From: Daucus carota subsp. sativus
Taxonomy: Eukaryota; Streptophyta; Magnoliopsida; Apiales; Apiaceae
Direction: 5' to 3'
DNA: 64,000 bases
Assembly (NCBI RefSeq): GCF_001625215.2
Contig: NC_030383.2
Location: forward strand, 60,564,949-60,628,948
The position numbers and the translations under genes were made by a program. Positions 12,252-24,669 of this stretch are shown piece by piece. Every line of letters starts with the position of its first letter. The stretch's first letter is position 1. Under the pieces are notes generated by a model, which saw only the letters and a program-made list of their open reading frames with translations, did no database searches and was not told the origin of the DNA.

Positions 12252-12428
12252 AGTGTGTGCCCATGGACACATGTTAAGCGCGAGATTTTATATGTTTGGC
12301 TCATTTATATTGGCTTTCATATCTTAATAATGGTGGACCCCCTGCAGATGCAACCACCACACCGATCAAAATCTCTCAAACATATAAAATTCCGCGCTTA
12401 TCATGTGTACATGGGCACACACTATACA
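12252..12428. mobile_element. GTGTGTGCCCATG-terminal MITE in P0 intron
   Basis: Long inverted repeats: tagtgtgtgcccatggacac on the left and gtgtacatgggcacacacta on the right, with 'attttatatgtttgg' mirrored by 'caaacatataaaat'. A sister copy at 34526-34707 has a clean 8-bp target duplication, suggesting a hAT-type family. The exact ends here are uncertain because another MITE abuts. Confidence 0.72.
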
Positions 12429-12437
12429 AACTCCTAA

Positions 12438-12894
12438 GGGGTCGTTTGGTTGGGTGGTATGGGGAATCAGGTATGGGTATGAAATCAGCCAAACCCATAC
12501 CTAGTGTTTGGTTGAATTTTTTTAATGTTCATACCCATACCTCAAACCCCAAGATCATGACTTTTTGAAACCCAAGTGGAGGGGTGGGTATGAGATGCTG
12601 GTATGGGTATCAGTATTAATATTCTTTTCTTATATTTCGAAAAAATATTAATATTAATTAAAAAATATTTATATGTACAAATAAATGTTCTTAATAATAA
12701 CAAAAATATTTATAAATTTTTTATTTAATAAAGTAATTTAATTTAATCAATAACATGATAATATTTTAAATTAAATAGATTCATTCCAACACTCAACCAA
12801 ACACAAGATTTCAGGAATGATACCTTAATCCCATACCACCTCAAACCCATACTTAATTCCAACCCGATACCGCTCCACGAACCAAACGACCCCT
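12438..12894. mobile_element. PIF/Harbinger-like MITE in P0 intron
   Basis: The left end ggggtcgtttggttgggtgg and the right end cgaaccaaacgacccct are inverted repeats, flanked by TAA (12435-12437, 12895-12897). The interior has mirrored 'catacccatacctcaaaccc' blocks. It is non-coding and directly follows another MITE in the relic intron. Confidence 0.78.
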
Positions 12895-13315
12895 TAAATA
12901 TACTCACACCATGGTTATTGTGGAAGTAGAACATTTTATGTGCACAAAATATGTGCACTTGTGGCAATAATACACCCAGTAGCTGGGGTAAACATGTCCG
13001 CGGCAGATACCACGGATTGCCGAAGAGCTCAAACACTGAAATCATTTTTGGTTGCGAGAAGCGATTTAAAAATGGGTTTCAAGGTTCTCAGTGGCCTAAC
13101 AATTTTGTTTCTTGGGGTTCCAGGGTTGTGTTGAGATATTATAAGGAGGTTCTTTTCTCTCAATTTCCAACTCCTTTCTTGAGAATACATGTCCTTTATT
13201 TATATTATTTATACTTCTTTAGCACTTGTGTGTAGTTTGGACCACATGTCCTTGGACTCGTAAATGAGTTTATAGTCTAGTGGGCTGAAGCCCAACTGGT
13301 TGAAAAGATTAAATA

Positions 13316-13550
13316 CTCCCTCTGTTTTTTTTTATATGACACTTTTGACTTGGGCACGTATCTTTAGGTGGGTTGACCGGGTAGTAAAAATTATTATTTT
13401 TAATTAATTTTTTTATGAATTAAAATTTTGATTATATATTTTTATTCAGAAAAAGAAAATTTCAAAAATAATATTTTTAACTACCCGGTCAAAGCATTTA
13501 AAAATGTGTGCCAAAAAGTCAAACGTCATATATTAAAAAATAGAGGGAGT
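13316..13550. mobile_element. Stowaway MITE
   Basis: Left end ctccctctgttttttttat, right end aaaaatagagggag, TA on both sides. The inner halves are complementary ('tatatgacacttttgactt' mirrored by 'aaaaagtcaaacgtcatat'). Confidence 0.85.
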
Positions 13551-13692
13551 AACACGGAAAAACTGAACTAACAATATTAAACAGGCTGATCAATTTATTT
13601 GAGCCTTTTGCTCATTTCACATATATTAAGGAGTATTAAATATATTTTTTTTCGTCTCATATTTATTGTGTTGACTTACTATAATACTACTA

Positions 13693-13927
13693 CTCCCTCC
13701 ATTTCAAAATAATAGTCACTTTGACTTTGTGCACGTATTTTGAGATGTAAAAAAAACATACTTCTATACATTATTTTTGAAATTTTCTTTTTCCGAATAA
13801 AAGTTTAACATCTCTATTTTTATTCAGAAAAAGAAAATTTCAAAAATAACATTTAGAAGTATGTTTTTTTTGCACCTCAAAATACGTGTACAAAGTCAAA
13901 GCGACTATTATTTTGGAATGGAGGGAG
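13693..13927. mobile_element. Stowaway MITE
   Basis: A near-perfect foldback: ctccctccatttcaaaataa on the left and ttattttggaatggagggag on the right, with TA on both sides. 'cgtattttgagatg' mirrors 'acctcaaaatacg'. Confidence 0.9.
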
Positions 13928-14219
13928 TATTAGATAGATGGTATATTGAAAATGATAAATAAGAGAGGGTAAAGTTGAAAAATTGTTGATAAATGCGTAC
14001 TGAAAATAAAGAGGTTCAATTTTTGGAATAATTTTTTCATAAAAAAGATCATATAATTTGGGATGAAAGTAGTATACTTTATGTTGTTTATTTCTTGGAG
14101 TGAACAGTGGAGTAAAATCTGGATCACGGTTTTTTTCGAACTCACCATTCAGTCATTCACATGCTATTTCTCATTTCTGTATCTCGAGTGAAGTGCCCTT
14201 GTCTTATTCAACTTAATTA

Positions 14220-14447
14220 CTCCCTCCGTCCCAAAAAACATTTCCCGTTTGATATGTCGAGACTGTTCATAATATGAGACAAATTATTAATTTACGTCTA
14301 ATCTACAAGATTCGTATTAACAAGTACTTTAATACGGTGAAGTTTTTATATTAATACTAATACAAAATTAAATATATTAACGATGAAAAGTGTGTGTTGG
14401 CAAACGTGAAAAGAGGAAATGGGAAAAATATTATGGAACGGAGGGAG
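14220..14447. mobile_element. Stowaway MITE
   Basis: ctccctccgtcccaaaaaac on the left and attatggaacggagggag on the right, flanked by TA. Confidence 0.85.
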
Positions 14448-15290
14448 TACTGTACTTGTAAAAACAGTTCACTTGGGGTCTATTGAAGGGCTCCAACTGA
14501 CCTTGCATCCCTTTGATAATTTGACAGCCAGTAGGGTCGGCTCAACTGCTCAAGATATTATGTGATTTAAGGACATCGAGGTTATTAATTTAGAAATTTT
14601 AATATTATTACTCTATCTTCCATTATTGAATACCGCACTCAACAGTCACATCCCACTTATATTATTCCATCATCCCGTTTTAGTTGTCATATTTTTATTT
14701 TATCGGTAAAATTGACTAATTTTTGACTAAAAATTATAATTCCGTCTTTTATTTTTTTAAACTAAAAATTACATATAAAATTATCTCATACAAATATAAA
14801 TTAACCAAATATATTATACATAGCATAATCTTCAACATCCGGGACAATATCAAAATCTTACAAATATAAAACTGGCTAACATCTTGAACATAAATCACTC
14901 CACATCAAGCTCACTAAATTTCTTCTTTCTTTGTAAAAATCATTTTGTTAATATCAAAATATGAATTTATCAGAGGGATAAAACCCAACTATACGATTTC
15001 ATGAAAAATGTTTCAAAAATACATAAAAGATTAACAAAGAGCTGATCATAATACATGATGTTGCGAACAATATAACAATCCTACTAAACAAGCACGAAAA
15101 AAAAAATCAAAATTAATACGTGACCTAAAGGACTAGACAAGAAGTTAGTACCACACCAAATAGTTCTGCCTTAAAAAATAATATAATTTCATATTTTATT
15201 TTTATTTCATTTAAAATTATGATCTATTATTGGTAAATAATTTTTTTCATCTTTACAAACTAATAATTAAAAAGGTCTCGTGCATTGCAT
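14448..15290. other. Gene-free AT-rich stretch
   Basis: No gene or clear repeat boundary is seen. At 15276-15300 'ctcgtgcattgcatgggcta' resembles a degraded Helitron 3' hairpin, and the next Helitron-like body begins just after it. Confidence 0.4.
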
Positions 15291-15295
15291 GGGCT

Positions 15296-15738
15296 ATATA
15301 AGCTTGTACTATTAAAACCGAAATATTAAAAATTTGGTCCGTCGGTCGGTGCTTGGGCCGAATTATGGGCCTACTTATATAATCAATTATCCTTTTTAAC
15401 TAAAATTGTTATCTTTTTTTTATATATTTTTTGACTGAAAAAACTCAATTTTCTAAAAATATCATTTGGACAACATAGTACTTACCTTTTTTTAACTAAA
15501 ACACATTATTTTTTTCATCCTAACTAAAAAACTGATTTTCTAAAAATAACCGATTTTCTAAAAATAACACATGCAACATACATATAAAAAAGATAATATT
15601 TATTATAATATAAGTATTAATGTACAACATATGATATGTTTCAACTAAATACATTACTGTTATTTTTAAGTACTCTATGTTTTCACATTAAAAGTAATAT
15701 CATAAATCTATATTATCTATTTATACTATATTATATTA

Positions 15739-15775
<37 letters not shown>

Positions 15776-16005
15776 GTTATTCTATTAAAACTGAAATATT
15801 AATAATTTTATTGATCGGTCGAGTTTTGTGAGTTTTATCAGCCGATCGGTATTATTCTACTGATCTCCTTAATATATAACATGTTCTAATAAATCTTTTT
15901 ATTATCAATTAAACTAAAACATTTAAAAATTTGGTCACTATGATCAGTGTGTATTTCCATTTAAATTTAAAATATAAATAATAAAATTACAAGTGTTATA
16001 GATCA
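15296..16005 (+). mobile_element. Helitron-like non-autonomous element, 3' end degraded
   Basis: The stretch starting 'tactattaaaaccgaaat' with 'atttggtccgtcggtcggt' is the 5' end type of the plus-strand Helitron at 25931. The body (for example 'atgatatgtttcaactaa' and 'ttattgatcggtcgagtttt') aligns with 27190-27540. The terminal hairpin seen at 27537 is not preserved. A (TTA)n tract lies within. Confidence 0.6.
15739..15774. repeat. (TTA)n microsatellite
   Basis: About twelve TTA/ATT units inside the Helitron-like sequence. The homologous place at about 27310-27325 has only a few units. Confidence 0.9.
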
Positions 16006-16335
16006 TCACGGAGTTCTAATCAAGAGTAGAACCATTTCTTTTTTAAACCCTAGGACATTATGTTTTACAATATAACTAATAAGCATAATAATAATATTTT
16101 GTTAAAGTAAAAGATAATAATAATTAACTAACAAATATTTTAAAGATTATTTATAAATGATAAATTATATATAAATTAATATAATCAAAATATTATTATG
16201 ATTAAAATAAAATATTATGACGGATATTTCAATACTCTAATATTTTGTATGCTTAATAGAATTTCACGGGGTACAAGCAAAAGAAATAAATCAAATGAAC
16301 CGAAAAATGCACATTCTAACGAGAAGGACAATAGT

Positions 16336-18458
16336 TTATATGAGTGCCATCTGTTGTAACTTGCCCGAGAGTGGACACTCCAAACATGAAAGAAGTCCAC
16401 AACCATCACATTCCAGAAGAAAACAGTAGGAATAGGAAAAAGTGAAGCACTGTGAACAAGTGTGTATGGACTTCTTTCTTGTAGGCATCTTCATAACTAA
16501 TGCAAGTGTGTGTGGTTTATCTGCAATTAAAACTTTAATCGTCCCTCCAAACTTGATATTGTGAACCAAAAACCCGCAATAAAAGTGATAAGAATGTTCA
16601 GATTCAGTGCAATGGTAGAGCAAATCTTGGTTGCTAACTCGTTCTTCACAGGTTTCACAGTAGAATGCTCCTTCATAGAAGAATGGTGGATATCTCAAGG
16701 TTAAGGGGTGAGCATCATATTTGTGTTCCATCCTATGTGGTAAAATTGCACAATATATATGAATCTGGAAACTACTGCAGGTTTCACATCCATATTCCAC
16801 CCCAACATCATTTCGATACCTGGTTACACTGCAGGTAGAATTCGAAGCTGGCCGCTGAACAAGGGTGTGATGTTTGTGAGATTTGTATTTTATTCTTGTT
16901 GGTAAGAATGCACAACGGATATCCACATAGATATCACAATCCTGACAGTGATAGTAGAATCCATTTGTCGAAAAGTCGCAAACTCCACAACGCACAATAT
17001 CATAAAATTTATGCTTCATCTTAAGCAGGAGAGAATGGCCGGGGTGAAAATGCGACTCTCCTTCTGGCAACTTATGTGGCAACATAGTCGCACAGAAAGA
17101 ATGGAGAAAGAAACCACACTGGATACAAGCGTAGTAAGAGGGACGGGAAACGGTTATAGGTTGAATACATCCATTGCATATCAGCTCTCTCCTATCATCA
17201 TCATCACTGTCGTCGCTCTCGTTCTCACAGATAGTAAACTGGAGCAGTTGTAATGGATGGATCTGGTGACTCCAGTGTTTTTCAATAATGTGTGGATCAT
17301 TAGATGGTACTGACATCGCAACGCTGATTTCACCTTCACCTTGAAAGTTGACTTGGGACTCGCAACACTGAGTCACAATGAGATCAAATATTGATTCCTG
17401 GCTTTGCAGAGGAAATAGTGCCAGATCAGGATCATAATCAATGTCATCTTCTTCATTCTCATTTCTGAACACAAAAAATTAAAATTAATTTAGAAATGAT
17501 AACCCATGAGCTCATGACAAGTTAGAGAAGAAATGATGTGAAAAGCAAAGTAAAAACAATTAAAAGGTACTCACACAATGGATATTGTGGATGTAGAACA
17601 TTTCATGTGCACAAAATATGTGCACTTGTGGCAATAATACACCCAACTCCTGCGGTAAACAAATTGGCGGCAGATACCACAGTATTGGGTAAAGACGAGA
17701 TGAATGTCCGGAACAGAGTAGACGAGAGTGAGAGGGTGATGGTGATAAGTAGGAGATGGAATAATCAAGGGGAAAAAGGCACAGGTCTTGTGAATCCAGA
17801 ACTCACAGGCGGTGCAAACATAGGAAGAGTCGTTAGCTTTCTCATGACAGGCATCACACTCAAAAAAGGCTTCCTTGTTCATTAATGTCAGCGCGTGCTC
17901 CTTGTGTCCTTGATGATGAAGCACCCTCTGTTCCAAACCACAAAACACACACACATCAAAGTTACAATCAACACATGCATAAGAGACCTTAATTTCACGA
18001 TAACAAATATCACAGGTGAAACTAGCTGCAGGGCGTGGAAGGCGAGAAAGAGGATGGATGGTGTGTTTATGGTGGCTAATTTGCTGGGGGAATTCTGCAC
18101 AAGTCTTGTGCAAGTAGAAATTTTGACAATCAACATCGTCATCACGACTAACACAGGTATATGTAGGAGAGCCTACGACTTGTTTTTTGCACATAATGCA
18201 AGCAGCATCCTCACCAAAAATAAAATCCTCTTGTAGACTTAATGAATGTTCATGTAGATAAACAGATATGGGTAATTCTGCACAACTTGACTTGTGCAGG
18301 TAGAATCTGACATTAAGATCATCGCGACTAGAACAGAAATATAGATCAGAGCCTTGAGCTGGTTTGTTGCACGTATGGCACATACCATCATCTCCCTCAA
18401 CAGTACACTCTATAAATGTGTGCCCCGAATTGCTGAAGAGCTCGAACACTGAAATCAT
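16336..18458 (-). CDS. DC1-domain (Cys/His-rich C1) protein, copy A, intact
   Basis: Two exons: 17575-18458 and 16336-17464, with a 110-bp intron (donor GTGAGT, acceptor TTCAG) that splits a Val codon. The product is 670 aa. About ten DC1 modules follow the pattern HxxHxL...CxxC...YxC...C...H/FxxxC: roughly residues 27-59, 69-120, 130-173, 185-226 and 239-287 (exon 1), then 358-419, 433-479, 492-533, 542-591 and 613-658 (exon 2). The exon-2 module near 492-533 lacks a complete first CxxC pair. An acidic linker (residues 296-312) and an ESDDSDDDD run (377-385) separate modules. No signal peptide or membrane segment is evident. The start is the first in-frame ATG, shared by all copies. DC1 modules bind Zn2+, and some C1-type domains bind lipid. 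The specific role is unknown, though stress or defence involvement is reported for the family. The 3' flank 'ggggtacaagcaaa' is shared with copies C, D and E. Confidence 0.9.
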
Positions 18459-18839
18459 TTTTGGTTGAGAGGAGAGATTTAGAAATGGGTTTCAAGGTTC
18501 TTAGTGTCTTGTGCTTGGGGTTCTTACTTACTGCACAACTCAAAACACAAGAGACTTGCAAAATATCATTGAATAATTTTGCAGTGGCCGTCCTACAAAT
18601 TAAATAGACAGCAGAAATGAAGGAAAATATTAAGTATCTGAGCTACCAATATCTTGTACAATAGGAGTATCATCTGTACCACTGAATTGCAGTTCAGGCA
18701 AGCATGGTCCTCGAAATTATTAGACCCACAGGCCCCTGCTAGATTTTTTATCTAACAACTAAGGTTTTGTCTTTGGCTTCACCACATACCAATTAACCTT
18801 TTAATATTTATTTTTTACATGTTCAAATTTAAGGAGGCC
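18459..18839. other. 5' flank of copy A
   Basis: The 5' UTR-like 'atgggtttcaaggttctta' near 18485 is shared with the other copies. No TATA motif matching those of copies C and E was seen. The rest, to about 18840, shows no gene. Confidence 0.45.
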
Positions 18840-19895
18840 TATAAACTCAGATATAAACTAACCAATTAACCTTTTAATATTTCGTTATTAATAATTAATA
18901 ATATGATATAAAACATATTATAATTTAAAGAGACGCATGAAACCAAATACCGATCCATCATACTAACCTAAATTTAATGTTTTGGTTTAATAGATAATAA
19001 AAAATATACTATAACATGTTATAAATTCAAGAGCTCCATGGGTCGAATACCAACCATTCACTAAACTCAACTAACTGACTACCAACTAAACTTTTTATTT
19101 TCGGCTTTAATAGTGTAATAATATACAATATAGATTTGTAATATTTCTTTTAATGTAAGATCATTAGAGTATTTAAAAATAATGTTATTAATGTATTTTG
19201 GTTGAATAATATCACATGTTATTTATTAATAACTATATATAATGATATTATATTTTTATATATATGTTGCTCGTGTTAATTGTAAAAACTCGGTTTTTTT
19301 AGTTAGAAAATCTAAAAAAGATAATGCGTTTTGATTTAAAAGGCAATTACTATGTTGCTTGATATTATTTTAGAAATTTGAGTTTTTTTAGCTAAAAACT
19401 ATATTAAAGATAATTTATTTTAGTTAAAAAGAATAATCGGTTATATAGATAGGCCGGTACTTCGGTCCAAGTACCGACCGCCCGACCAATATAACTCCTA
19501 TTTTATATTATTTGACGTTTAGATTTTTGGCACACATCTTTAGGTTTAAATATGTCGTCCATGTCCGTATTAATTATTAAAGATTAATTTTTTAGTTAGA
19601 AAATTTATAAGAAAATAATATTTTATAGTTAAAAAAGTAATTATCATGTTTCTCAATGTTATTTTAGAAGATTGAGTTTTTTAGTTAAAATATAAAAAAG
19701 GTAATATATTTCAATTAAAAAGAATAATTGATTATATAGATAGACCCGTACTTTGGCCCAAGTTAAAAAAATAATTGGTTATATAGATAGACCCAGAATA
19801 ATTAGTTATATCGATAGGCCCGTATTTTGGCCCAAGTATCGACCGACCGACAAAACTTTTAATGTTTCGGCTTTAATAGTATAGTATATATAGTT
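18840..19895 (-). mobile_element. Helitron-like sequence, reversed orientation, internally repeated
   Basis: Reverse complements of the Helitron 5' motif occur at about 19095-19125 ('attttcggctttaatagtgt') and 19858-19893 ('aatgtttcggctttaatag'), with 'caagtaccgaccgcccgac' at about 19470 and 'caagtatcgaccgaccgac' at 19833. 'attatatagatagg' blocks repeat near 19440, 19733 and 19778. It reads as degraded, partly tandem copies of the same family as 15296 and 25931, on the opposite strand. Confidence 0.55.
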
Positions 19896-20170
19896 AGGTT
19901 TTAAATTTGGATTGTAATTGGATAAATATTATTTACAAATATTTAGTATCATTTGTGGAGGTCATTATTGATGACTTTATTGTGCCGTTAATGGCTTTCA
20001 GTGCCATTTTTATGGCTTGTGTTACCATTTTTATGGTCATAATATATAACTCTATTTTTTTTTTTATTTCTCAGTTAAATTATTAAATTTTTATGTGTCT
20101 TTAACCAAAGGATTTTCCTTTGGTTAAAGATTAATTAATATTTCTACATTATTTTATTTCTCTCTATTTT

Positions 20171-20210
<40 letters not shown>

Positions 20211-21236
20211 TTTCATTTTTGGCTTTTTATTAGATTTACAATTTATTTTAATTAATTAAATTATATATATATATATATTATATACTTGTATATTGATTTA
20301 TGTTTTGTTTTTTTGTTTTTTTTTTTCAGGATAAGTTGGAAGCGAGGTGCACGTGACTTCCTTCATGGGTATTCTTTTCTCATTCATGTAAGCTTTATTA
20401 TCTAAACATCTCCGGAGTTGTGCTTGCATCACTTTCGATTAGATGATAAACTTTCTTGAAAGAAAGATATCCCGGATACGGTTTATTATATTTCGATACA
20501 ATTCATCTACATGCATATAGACCTTAAAAAAATAAAAAAATTGGTAGTTTGCTAATTCTTATATTTACTGAGTATTGATACTTTCCAATAAAATTACATT
20601 ATAAAACATTAAATGATCAAATATTATTTTTTAATCTTTATTAATAATTAAAATCCTTTTTTATAATATCAAAATTTTAATTGCATATTTTTGTAATAAT
20701 TGTTAATTCTGGTATTTAAAGTAAATATTTACTTTCACAACTATTAACATTACTACACTTATACATTATTTTTGAAAAAAATTATACTAATATGATATTA
20801 TTCAAATTTGATTATTACTTAAATTTTAAATAACTTTATTTTGAGATATATTATGACATCATATTTTTTTCCATCATTGAATCTAAATTTATTACAGTTA
20901 ATTTCATATTTATTGATTCAAAAACATCTACAACTACACTAGTTATTCCTCCTTATAATAATTCAAAACATTACAAAAATAATAAAAATCATATATGTGT
21001 GTATATATGCTGATACGTTATAATATTGTACTTACTTTATTAATCCATTTAACTTTTATATATTTTTACACACAACATTGATTTAATAGAATTTTATTAT
21101 AACACTAACCAGTAACCAGTTACTATATGGGTTATTTACTCTGCCTTGTTCCCGCTGTTAGTTTAGCCCAAAGAACATAGATGAAAAAACCGGTGATTCA
21201 AGTATAAACACATGCATAGGCTACAAACAGAAAAAA
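19896..21236. other. AT-rich stretch without genes, with a (TA)n tract
   Basis: A (TA)n run of about 20 units lies at 20169-20208, and a shorter one at 20264-20280. Nothing codes. The end of this stretch (from about 21160, 'gatgaaaaaaccggtgattc') matches the 3' flanks of copies C and E and is therefore gene B downstream sequence. Confidence 0.5.
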
Positions 21237-22205
21237 AGTTTTAATTATCAAAATCACTGACGTCGACAAATGGTATCAACTTCATCACTGATCTTCACGG
21301 ATCTCAAGTGGCTCATTAAACTCGTATCAAACTCATCACTGCCGTTAAAAAAGTAACGGAAGGATAGACGGAATGACACATTGGACTTAGGGTTTGACAT
21401 GTGGCAGACCACATAATTTGAAGTTTATATGGAAATAAAAGTATGCAATCTTTTTATTAAATTAATTTTATGATATAATTATCTAAATAAATGCATGGAA
21501 CTAAATTTTAAGATATAATTAACTAAAAATCCAAGATTAACTTTTATATTTTTATTAGATTATAATTATTTTTGAATAATATTGAAATGTTTTCTTTTAA
21601 TAAATTTTATTTATGTGAATATTATTGTTGGCAAAAAAAATATCAACTACCATCATTCTACAAACACACAACATTGTAACAATGATGTAAAACATGTACA
21701 TAAAACACATATAAGCCAAAAAACATTTGCTTACAGAATACATAAATAAAGATACGATACGAAAATGTAAAAAAGATTAGGATTTTCATACCTGATTAAG
21801 ATTTGGTGTTGATGAGGCTTGATTTGGATTAGGGTTTATATGCTATTCGCTCTCAATGTTTTTGACGCTTCGTCTCTTCTGCGGTATGAAGCAGCAGTAT
21901 ATGTCAGTGTATGTAGTTATCGTTGACGTATGTTTTTACTCTTGTTGTCTACTTTCTTTCTTTCTATTTTCTACTTTTTCTTTTTCTTTTTTTTTTCTTT
22001 CATTTATTTTTCTCAAGTCTTTTTTATTAATGTGTCACGTCAACAACTAATGTGTCATTCCCTCTATACTTCCGTTACTTTTTTTAACGGCAGTGATGAG
22101 TTTGATGCCATTAAGCGAGTTTAATGAGCCACTTGAGACCCCGTGGAGATTAGTGATGAAATTGATACCATTTGTCGACTTCAGTGATGAGTTTGATAAT
22201 TAACC
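21237..22205. mobile_element. Long-TIR DNA transposon (MULE-like MITE) in gene B 3' flank
   Basis: About 150 bp at the left (21237-21395) is repeated inverted at the right (22055-22205). Examples are 'gtcgacaaatggtatcaac' against 'gataccatttgtcgac', and 'catcactgccgttaaaaaa' against 'ttttttaacggcagtgatg'. Its A-rich flanks (acagaaaaaaa and acaaaaaaaa) may be an imperfect target duplication. It separates gene B from its downstream sequence, splitting a region that is continuous in copies C and E. The frame at 21856-22050 is hydrophobic and unrecognised. Confidence 0.78.
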
Positions 22206-22263
22206 CACAAAAAAAATAAACCAAATGAACAGAATAATGAACATTCGAAGGAAGTATTGAATT

Positions 22264-24381
22264 TCATTTCAGTGCAATCTGTTGCAACTGGCCTGAGAGT
22301 GCACAGCGCAAGCATGCGAGAAGTCCACAGCCATCACATTCGAAAAATAAACTGAGGGTATTCATAAAACCGAAGCACAGGGAACAAGTGAATGAGGACG
22401 TCTTTCTTGTAGGACTCTTCAAAACTAATGCAAGTGTGTGTGGTTTATCCGCAATAATGAACTTAATTGTCCCTCCTAACTTGACATTGTTGAGCAAAAA
22501 CCCGCAATAATAGTGATAAGAATGTTCAGATTCACTGCAATGGTAGAGCAACTCCTGGTTGTTAACTCGTTCCTCACATATTTCACAGTAGAATGCTCCT
22601 TCGTAGAAGAATGGTGGAACTCTCAAGGTCAAGGGGTGATCATCATATTTGTGTTCCATCTTACTTGGTAAAATTGCACAAAATATATGGATCTGGAAAG
22701 TACTGCAGGTTTCACATGCATATTCCACCCCAACATCATTTTGATTCGTGGTTACACTGCAGGTAGAATTCGAAGATGGCCGCTGAACAAGGGAGTGATG
22801 CTTGTGAGATTTGTATTTTATTCTGGTCGGTAAGAATGCACAACGGATATCAACACAGATATCATAATCCTGACAGTGATAGTAGAATCCATTTGTCAAA
22901 ATGTTGCAAACTCCACAACGCACAACATCATACAAGTTATCCTTCATCTGAAGCACGAGAGAATGGTCGGGGTGAAAATGCGATGCTCCTACAGGCAACT
23001 CTTGTGGCAACATAGTCGCACAAAAAGAATGGAGAAAGAAACCACACTGGATACAAGCATAGTAAGAGGGATGGGAAACGGTTATAGGTTGAATACACCC
23101 GTTGCATATCAGCTCTCTCTTATCATCATCATCACTGTCGCCGCTATCGTTCTCACAGATAGTAAACTGGAGCAGTTGTAATGGATGCATCTGGTGACTC
23201 CAGTGTTTTTCAATAATGTGTGGATCATCAGATTTTACTGACATAGTAATACTGATTTCACCTTCACCTTTAAAGTTGAGTTGGGACTTGCAACACTGAG
23301 TCACAATGAGATCAAATATTGATTCCTGGCTAGGCAGAGGAAATAGCACCAGATCAGGTTCATTATCAATGTCATCCGATTCATTCCCATTTCTGAAAAC
23401 AAGAAATTAAAATAAATTCAGAGATGATAACACCTGAGCTCATGACAACTTAGACAAGAAATAATGTGAATAGCAAAGTAAATAAATAGATTGGAAAAGG
23501 TACTTACACCATGAATATTGTGGATGTAGAACATTTCATGTGCACAAAATATGTGCACTTGTGGCAATAATACACCCAGCAGCTGCGGTAAACAGATTGG
23601 CGGCAGATACCACAGTATTGCTTAAAGCATAGATGAATGTCAGGAACAGAGTAGACGAGAGTGAGAGGGTGATGGTGATAAGTAGGCGACGGAATAATCA
23701 AGGGTGAAAAGGCACAAGTCTTGTGGATGCAGAAGTCACAGGTGGTGCAAACATATGAAGAGTCTTTCGCTTCCTCATGACAAGCATCACACTCAAAAAG
23801 GGATGCCTTCTTCATTAATGTGAGTGCGTGCTCCTCGTGTCCTTGATGATGAAGCACCCTCTGTTCCAAAGCACAGAACACACACACACATCAAAGTCGC
23901 AATCAACACACAAATAAGAGACCTTACTATGAAGACAACAGATATCACAGGTGCAAGCATCAGAGCGTGGATGGAGAGAAAGAGGATGTCTTTTGTGCTT
24001 ATGGTGGTTAATTTGCTGCGGGAATTCTGCACAAGTCTTATGCAAGTAGAAATTTTGACAAGCAACATCGTCATCACGACTAACACAGGTATATGTAGGA
24101 GAGCCAACGACTTGTTTGTTGCATATATTGCATACAGCATCCTCTCCAAAAATAAAATACTCTTCTAAAATTAAAGAATGCTCATGTAGATAAACTGATA
24201 TGGATGATTCTGAACAAGTCTTGTGCAGGTAGAAACTTCGAAGACCGTGTCTAGTACAGAAATACGTATGAGAACCTTGAACTGATTTGTTGCACGTATG
24301 GCATATAAGATCATCTCTCTCAACGCTACACGCTGTGAAAGTGTAGCCCGAATTGCTGAAGAGCTCGAACACTGAAATCAT
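22264..24381 (-). pseudogene. DC1-domain gene copy B, frameshifted in a coding CA tract
   Basis: Exons are 23508-24381 and 22264-23392, with a 115-bp intron (GTAAGT donor, CAG acceptor) and the same split Val codon. Both splice sites and all of exon 2 are open. In exon 1 the microsatellite encoding the D-V-C-V-F-C motif has six CA units (23879-23890 on plus), where A, C and F have five and D and E four, with compensating A-run differences. This adds 2 bp, so translation leaves frame at that motif and stops within about 30 codons. The downstream frame (23508-23887) is undamaged for the last two exon-1 modules. One exon-2 Cys is Tyr (CQDYDI for CQDCDI). Otherwise the module order is as in copy A. 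The lesion could be recent, a sequencing error, or length-polymorphic. Confidence 0.82.
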
Positions 24382-24669
24382 CTTTGGTTGAGAGTAGAGA
24401 TCTAAAATGGGTTTCAAGGTTCTTAGTGTCTTAGTGGCCTAACAATTTGACCACTGAATTGCAGATCAGGCAGGCGTGTTCCTCAAAATTATTAGACCCA
24501 CAGCCGACAAGCCACTGCTAGATTTGTAATCTACCCCTCTTTCATATTTTAATAGTCAAATCTCACACATATTAAAAATGATGATGTTTTATCATATTCG
24601 AATCATTAAATTTATAATAATTATACATGAATATAACCAAGTTTTCATGTATTTTATGAAAATTTTATA

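Larger units (their letters stand above)
6848..13045 (-). pseudogene. DC1-domain gene relic P0, dispersed by nested transposons
   Basis: Pieces of one DC1 gene remain, in order on the minus strand. Exon 1 runs 13045 down to about 12911: the MISVFELF start is fused by a large internal deletion to the last ~35 codons and is out of frame. The intron (about 12130-12900) contains two MITEs. The 5' part of exon 2 is at 12006-12130, then 11186-11211, then 6848-6886, matching the intact copies at their 'ccttcaccttcaaagttgac' and 'aataatgtgtggatcat' positions. The rest of exon 2 is missing where the tandem repeat begins. The 5' UTR-like 'gggtttcaaggttctcag' lies at about 13074-13091. This cannot encode a DC1 protein. 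The identity is clear from position-by-position match to copies A-F. Confidence 0.88.

Noticed and set aside
16948..17253. Long plus-strand frames opposite the DC1 genes (also at 22876, 39771, 44976, 55749 and elsewhere)
   Set aside because: They are antisense shadows of DC1 exons, present only because the paralogs share sequence. No domain.
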